This document shows positions 60,528-64,000 of a stretch of DNA of 64,000 nucleotides, in pieces. The stretch is taken from contig JAFLVE010000014.1 in the NCBI GenBank assembly GCA_022511445.1, forward strand, positions 1 to 64,000, in the 5' to 3' direction. The first letter of the stretch is position 1; each line of letters opens with the position of its first letter. The notes under the pieces were generated by a model. It had not been told where the DNA came from, did not search any database, and worked only from the letters and a program-made list of their open reading frames with translations. Both the position numbers and the translations under genes were made by a program. This DNA comes from Clostridiales bacterium (lineage in GTDB: Bacteria; Bacillota; Clostridia; Christensenellales; Pumilibacteraceae).

Positions 60528-62339
60528 ATGGATTTTTCGGAAAGCGATAATTTTAATGCGGAAATAATCGCGGAGGAGCAGGAGCATTTAGCTAAAACGC
60601 TCGAGCTTATCCGCGAGCAGATATCCCTTCTTAAAAACGACGGGTTTTCTTACCGTTCGATAAATATTTACGATATCGACGATATAGAAAACTACGAGGA
60701 GGAATTGACGCGGTACGACGAGAGGCGGAGAGAAATAAAGATTCTTACCCGCGCGCTTTCCACGCCCTACTTTGCACGCATGCGCTTAAAGCCAGTTGAG
60801 CGAGTAAAGGAGGACGACCTTCCGTCCATGACTCGGGCGAGAAAACTTTATATCGACGATTTCCCCACCGACGAGATTTCCGATATCTACGTAGGCGCAA
60901 ATATAATCGTGTACAAGGACAGAGTGCTCGTATACTCGCACAACTCGCCGATAGGCAACAAGGTTTACGAGCGGTTTGAAAACGGGCGAATATTATGCAA
61001 CGGCTATGTGTACGAGGTTGTTTTCCGCCGCAAGTTCGACATTAGGGAAGGGAAGCTTAACGCGTGTTTTCAGGACTACTCCAAGGAGACGGGCGGCATA
61101 GTGTACGACAAGTTCCTCGCGCACATGCTTAAGGTTAAGCGCGGCGATAAACGCCTTACCGACATTATCCCCACAATTCAAGCCAATCAGAACGAGATAA
61201 TAACCCGTCCCGCCGACGAAAACTGTATCGTTTCGGGCTGCGCGGGCTGCGGAAAAACCATGATACTTCTCCAGCGGCTCGAGTATCTTTCCTTTAACAA
61301 AAAGCTCGACCTTGAGCGCGCCGTGGTCATTGCGCCCGGCGAGCGGTATTTGGAACACATTCAGCCGGTCGTCGACGACCTGATGATAAACGGCGCGCGG
61401 CGAATGACGATGGGCGAGCTGTATAAAACGCTTATCCTCTCGCTTAAAGGGATACGCGCGTCCGACCGCCGCGCAGTTTCGGACTGCACGCCGACGGGCG
61501 ACGAGGAATTGACCGACGCCGCAGTTTCCTCTGTTTACGGAAACGATATTAAGCGCAAGCTGATTGCCGCGCTTTTGCCCGTAAAAAAGAGCTACGCCGC
61601 CGCAATGAACAGATACCGCGAGGCGATGAACGAGTACGAGCGCGACTTTGCGTGGAATCCCGAGCTTGTTAAGCCCAAGCCGCCCACCGTGTCCGTTTCG
61701 CTCGACAGGTTTAATTTTTTGCCGATACTCCGCGGCGGGTTTAGTAAAGCCAAGCTGTATTTGCTTCTTACCGCATATTGCTTTATTTTAGGCAAGCCCG
61801 ATTTTGACTGCGCGCTTTTTATAGACGAGGGGCAGGACTATTTCGTAAACGAATACGTTCTTCTTGCGGAAATAACCAAATCCACCTTCGATATTTACGG
61901 CGACACCAATCAGCAGATATCCCCGCTTCGCGGCGTGGGCGATTTTAACAAGCTTAACGGGCTTCGCGATTTTTCCAAGTATGCGCTTAACGAAAACTAC
62001 CGTAATTCGAGCGAGATAACCGCGTTTGTAAACGAGCTTCTCGGCATGAACGTGACCTCGCTCGGGCTTTCGGGCGGGCTGGTGCGCCGCGCGCGTTTAC
62101 AAGATATAGCTTCCGAGCTAAAATCGGACACGGACGACCGTATCGCAGTCATCTATTCGCCCGACGATACCGACGCGCGGGAAAGACTTATTAAAGCGCT
62201 GCCGGAGGGCGTTCCCATTACCGTAGCGGAGAGCAAGGGCACCGAGTACGAGCGCGTGTACGCTTGCGGAAAGCTATCGGATACCGAAAAGTACGTCGCG
62301 TACACACGCGCGCTTAGCGAGCTTGTTATCTGCGAGTAA
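60528..62339 (+). CDS. HelD-like superfamily 1 ATPase (short form)
   Basis: 603 residues; typical HelD is about 770. The N-terminus 'IIAEEQEHLAKTLELIREQISLLKN' matches the coiled coil that HelD inserts into RNA polymerase. 'IPTIQANQNEIITRPADENCIVSGCAGCGKTMILLQRLEYL' (about 223-264) contains the Q-like motif and Walker A. Walker B is LFIDEGQDYF (about 431), followed by GDTNQQISPLRG, LNENYRNSSEI, 'VAESKGTEYERVYA' and 'YVAYTRALSELV'. HelD removes stalled or inactive RNA polymerase from DNA using ATP. The helicase 1A/2A core is complete, but the middle insertion is short. The role by family, not by proof. Confidence 0.8.
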   Translation: MDFSESDNFNAEIIAEEQEHLAKTLELIREQISLLKNDGFSYRSINIYDIDDIENYEEELTRYDERRREIKILTRALSTPYFARMRLKPVERVKEDDLPSMTRARKLYIDDFPTDEISDIYVGANIIVYKDRVLVYSHNSPIGNKVYERFENGRILCNGYVYEVVFRRKFDIREGKLNACFQDYSKETGGIVYDKFLAHMLKVKRGDKRLTDIIPTIQANQNEIITRPADENCIVSGCAGCGKTMILLQRLEYLSFNKKLDLERAVVIAPGERYLEHIQPVVDDLMINGARRMTMGELYKTLILSLKGIRASDRRAVSDCTPTGDEELTDAAVSSVYGNDIKRKLIAALLPVKKSYAAAMNRYREAMNEYERDFAWNPELVKPKPPTVSVSLDRFNFLPILRGGFSKAKLYLLLTAYCFILGKPDFDCALFIDEGQDYFVNEYVLLAEITKSTFDIYGDTNQQISPLRGVGDFNKLNGLRDFSKYALNENYRNSSEITAFVNELLGMNVTSLGLSGGLVRRARLQDIASELKSDTDDRIAVIYSPDDTDARERLIKALPEGVPITVAESKGTEYERVYACGKLSDTEKYVAYTRALSELVICE

Positions 62340-62398
62340 ACGCTTGCGAAAAAGTATAAGACAGAGTTTGTTCGGATATAAATTCTGTCTTTTTTTGT

Positions 62399-62427
62399 TT
62401 GCATAATTCGACAGAATATAGTATAAT
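62399..62427 (+). promoter_or_regulatory. Promoter of purF and structured leader
   Basis: TTGCAT (62399-62404), 17-bp spacer, TATAAT (62422-62427). The leader of about 80 nt can form a closing stem cgcggat/atccgcg (about 62440-62500) ahead of the GGGGG site. No known riboswitch class was matched. Confidence 0.6.
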
Positions 62428-62511
62428 TGTTTGTGCAATACGCGGATAAATTTTCGGACCGCCTACTCGAAAGCAAGCCTGAAAAAAACCGATCCGCGAT
62501 TGGGGGTTACT

Positions 62512-63864
62512 ATGGTAAAAGAATACTGCGGAGTAATGGGCGCTTACGACTTTGACGGACTGGACGTCGCGCTCGATCTTTATCACGGTCTGTACACGCT
62601 TCAGCACCGCGGACAGGAGAGCGCGGGCATCGTCACCAACGATTACGTCGCGCTCCATCAAATAAAGGGACCCGGGCTTGTCAACGAGGTGTTTACCAAG
62701 GACAACCTTCCCACCCTTAAAGGCAAGATAGGCGTGGGTCAGGTCCAATACGGATCCAACGACCCTAACGACGCCGTCCTTCCCATTCAGTCGAGATACT
62801 GCAAGGGTACGATGACCCTTGCGATGAACGGGTTTATCTCCAACTACGACGAGCTTAGAAGCGAGCTCGAGCAGCGCGGCGCGATTTTCCAATCGACAAG
62901 CCACGCCGAGATGATTATGAACATGATAGCCGTCGCGCGTATTACGTCGCACAGCGCGGAGGCGGCGGTAGCTCAAGCCGTTTCGAAGCTTAAAGGTGCG
63001 TTTTCGATAATCGTTATGAGCCCGCGCAAGCTGATAGCGGTGCGCGATCCGTACGGCTTCCGTCCGCTCGCGCTCGGTAAGCGCGGCAACAGATATTACT
63101 TTGCCTCCGAGTCGGTCGTGTTCGACGTGCTTAAGGCGCATCATTTGTGCGACGTTCGCCCGGGCGAAGTTATCAAGATAGACGACACGGGCGTAACTCA
63201 CTACGAGGAAGGACTGGGCAAGCGCCCCGCGCTTTGCGTGTTCGAGCACGTTTACTTTGCCCGTCCCGATTCCGTACTCGACGGCAACAGCGTAGCCAAG
63301 GCGCGCATCGATATAGGCAGGGAGCTTTTCAAAGCGCATCCCGCGGAGGCGGACGTCGTTATCGGCGTGCCCGACTCGGGCTTGTACTTCTCGCTCGGCT
63401 ATTCGTACGAGAGCGGTATCCCGTACGGCTTCGGGCTTGTTAAAAACTCGTACGTGGGCAGAACGTTTATCCGCAGCACCGACGAGATTCGTACCGAAGC
63501 GGTTTCGCTTAAACTAAACCCGCTTCGCGAGGTGCTCGAGGGCAAGGACGTGGTTATCGTAGACGACTCGATTGTCCGCGGCACGACCTCCGCCAATCTT
63601 ATCCGCCTTATCAAGCAGGGCGGGGCGAGAAAGGTGCATATGCGTATCGCGTCGCCGCCCTTCCTCTGGAAGTGCAACTACGGCACGGATATTCCCGACA
63701 GAAGCGGACTTATCGCCGCGCGCATGACCGTCGATCAGATCTGCGAGCACATCGGCGCGGACTCGCTCGGCTTTTTGCCGCTCGACGCAATAGAGCGCGT
63801 CGGGCTTAATCCCAAGCTGCACTGCATGGCGTGCTTCACGGGCAAGTACCCGGACGAAAAATAA
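62512..63864 (+). CDS. purF: Amidophosphoribosyltransferase
   Basis: First committed step of purine synthesis: PRPP and glutamine to phosphoribosylamine. 450 residues from the ATG at 62512, which follows GGGGGT by a few bases; an upstream GTG frame start at 62431 lacks a site. The propeptide MVKEY precedes the Ntn nucleophile Cys6 (CGVMGAYD). 'LQHRGQESAGI' (about 34-44) is the glutaminase site, and 'VVIVDDSIVRGTTSANLI' (about 345-362) is the PRPP motif. Cys242, Cys388, Cys438 and Cys441 match the four iron-sulfur ligands of the Bacillus subtilis enzyme, so this is the oxygen-labile type. The stop overlaps the next ATG by one base. Confidence 0.95.
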   Translation: MVKEYCGVMGAYDFDGLDVALDLYHGLYTLQHRGQESAGIVTNDYVALHQIKGPGLVNEVFTKDNLPTLKGKIGVGQVQYGSNDPNDAVLPIQSRYCKGTMTLAMNGFISNYDELRSELEQRGAIFQSTSHAEMIMNMIAVARITSHSAEAAVAQAVSKLKGAFSIIVMSPRKLIAVRDPYGFRPLALGKRGNRYYFASESVVFDVLKAHHLCDVRPGEVIKIDDTGVTHYEEGLGKRPALCVFEHVYFARPDSVLDGNSVAKARIDIGRELFKAHPAEADVVIGVPDSGLYFSLGYSYESGIPYGFGLVKNSYVGRTFIRSTDEIRTEAVSLKLNPLREVLEGKDVVIVDDSIVRGTTSANLIRLIKQGGARKVHMRIASPPFLWKCNYGTDIPDRSGLIAARMTVDQICEHIGADSLGFLPLDAIERVGLNPKLHCMACFTGKYPDEK

Positions 63865-64000
63865 TGGAAAGCGAACAGAAAAACGCTTTATCCTCCGAGG
63901 AGCCCGAAAAGCCGCTCGGCACGCGGGAAAGACTGCAAAAAACCCTTCTCGACCGCGCGGCAACGCTTAAGACCGTTCAGGCGGAGGTTTATACCGTAAA
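63864..64000 (+). CDS. Start of an unidentified protein (partial)
   Basis: The ATG at 63864 overlaps the purF stop (TAATG) and the frame stays open to the window end. The first 45 residues begin MESEQKNALSSEEPEKPLG and continue with a helical, Lys/Arg-rich segment 'TRERLQKTLLDRAATLKTV'. Too short to identify. The coupling with purF makes a purine or translation-linked role possible but unproven. Confidence 0.55.
   Translation, partial: MESEQKNALSSEEPEKPLGTRERLQKTLLDRAATLKTVQAEVYTV

Overview
The window looks like a chromosomal stretch of an anaerobic, Gram-positive-type bacterium of the Clostridia (Bacillota), probably an uncultured gut lineage. This is inferred from AddAB instead of RecBCD, a PurF with the propeptide and four iron-sulfur cysteines of the Bacillus type, many lipobox lipoproteins with Ig-like or leucine-rich repeats, and AGGAGG ribosome sites. 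Strict TTGACA-17-TATAAT promoters and a dispersed intergenic repeat built on ggctcccc/ggggagcc point the same way. No rRNA, tRNA, CRISPR array, insertion sequence or prophage was seen.

Layout. 1-225 is the end of rhaD. 292-8491 is a surface operon: a two-anchor, domain-swapped GH3 glycosidase, a small membrane protein, an anchored protein and two lipoproteins. 8884-11898 is a large repeat lipoprotein with its own promoter. 11984-21558 is a MoxR/DUF58/von Willebrand A operon whose MoxR gene carries a 4-bp duplication frameshift. 22115-24282 holds a DnaQ-BRCT exonuclease and pyrB. 24509-29761 holds a hybrid histidine kinase and a BspA-like leucine-rich lipoprotein. 29801-34175 is a second MoxR/DUF58/transglutaminase module whose transglutaminase has lost its catalytic Cys. 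34268-38229 holds a methyltransferase, a NADAR-like protein and a double-receiver hybrid kinase. 38422-40467 (minus strand) holds an unknown protein, a repeat-rich gap and a ribbon-helix-helix regulator. 40770-43465 is a three-gene ABC exporter, followed by an unknown membrane protein. 44222-49354 is a MarR-controlled locus. 49409-51330 (minus) holds an ATP-grasp ligase and a lipoprotein. 51422-58094 is addB-addA. 58296-64000 holds an Ala/Gln-rich membrane protein, a GNAT acetyltransferase, a HelD-like protein, purF and the start of another gene.

The most notable object is the 1083-residue protein at 46103-49354. It fuses a YhhN/TMEM86-type lysoplasmalogenase membrane domain to an iron alcohol dehydrogenase and a class-3-type aldehyde dehydrogenase, in one frame with the key residues intact. 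Lysoplasmalogenases release fatty aldehydes, and the two soluble domains are the enzyme types that reduce or oxidise them. This reads as a self-contained plasmalogen-aldehyde processing enzyme. It sits 40 bp behind a membrane-anchored Ntn-type amide hydrolase and opposite a MarR regulator with a visible operator.

A second pattern is that four genes (51330 minus, 51422, 59769, 60528) have sigma-A promoters whose -10 box ends only 6-7 nt before the ATG, which suggests leaderless mRNAs.
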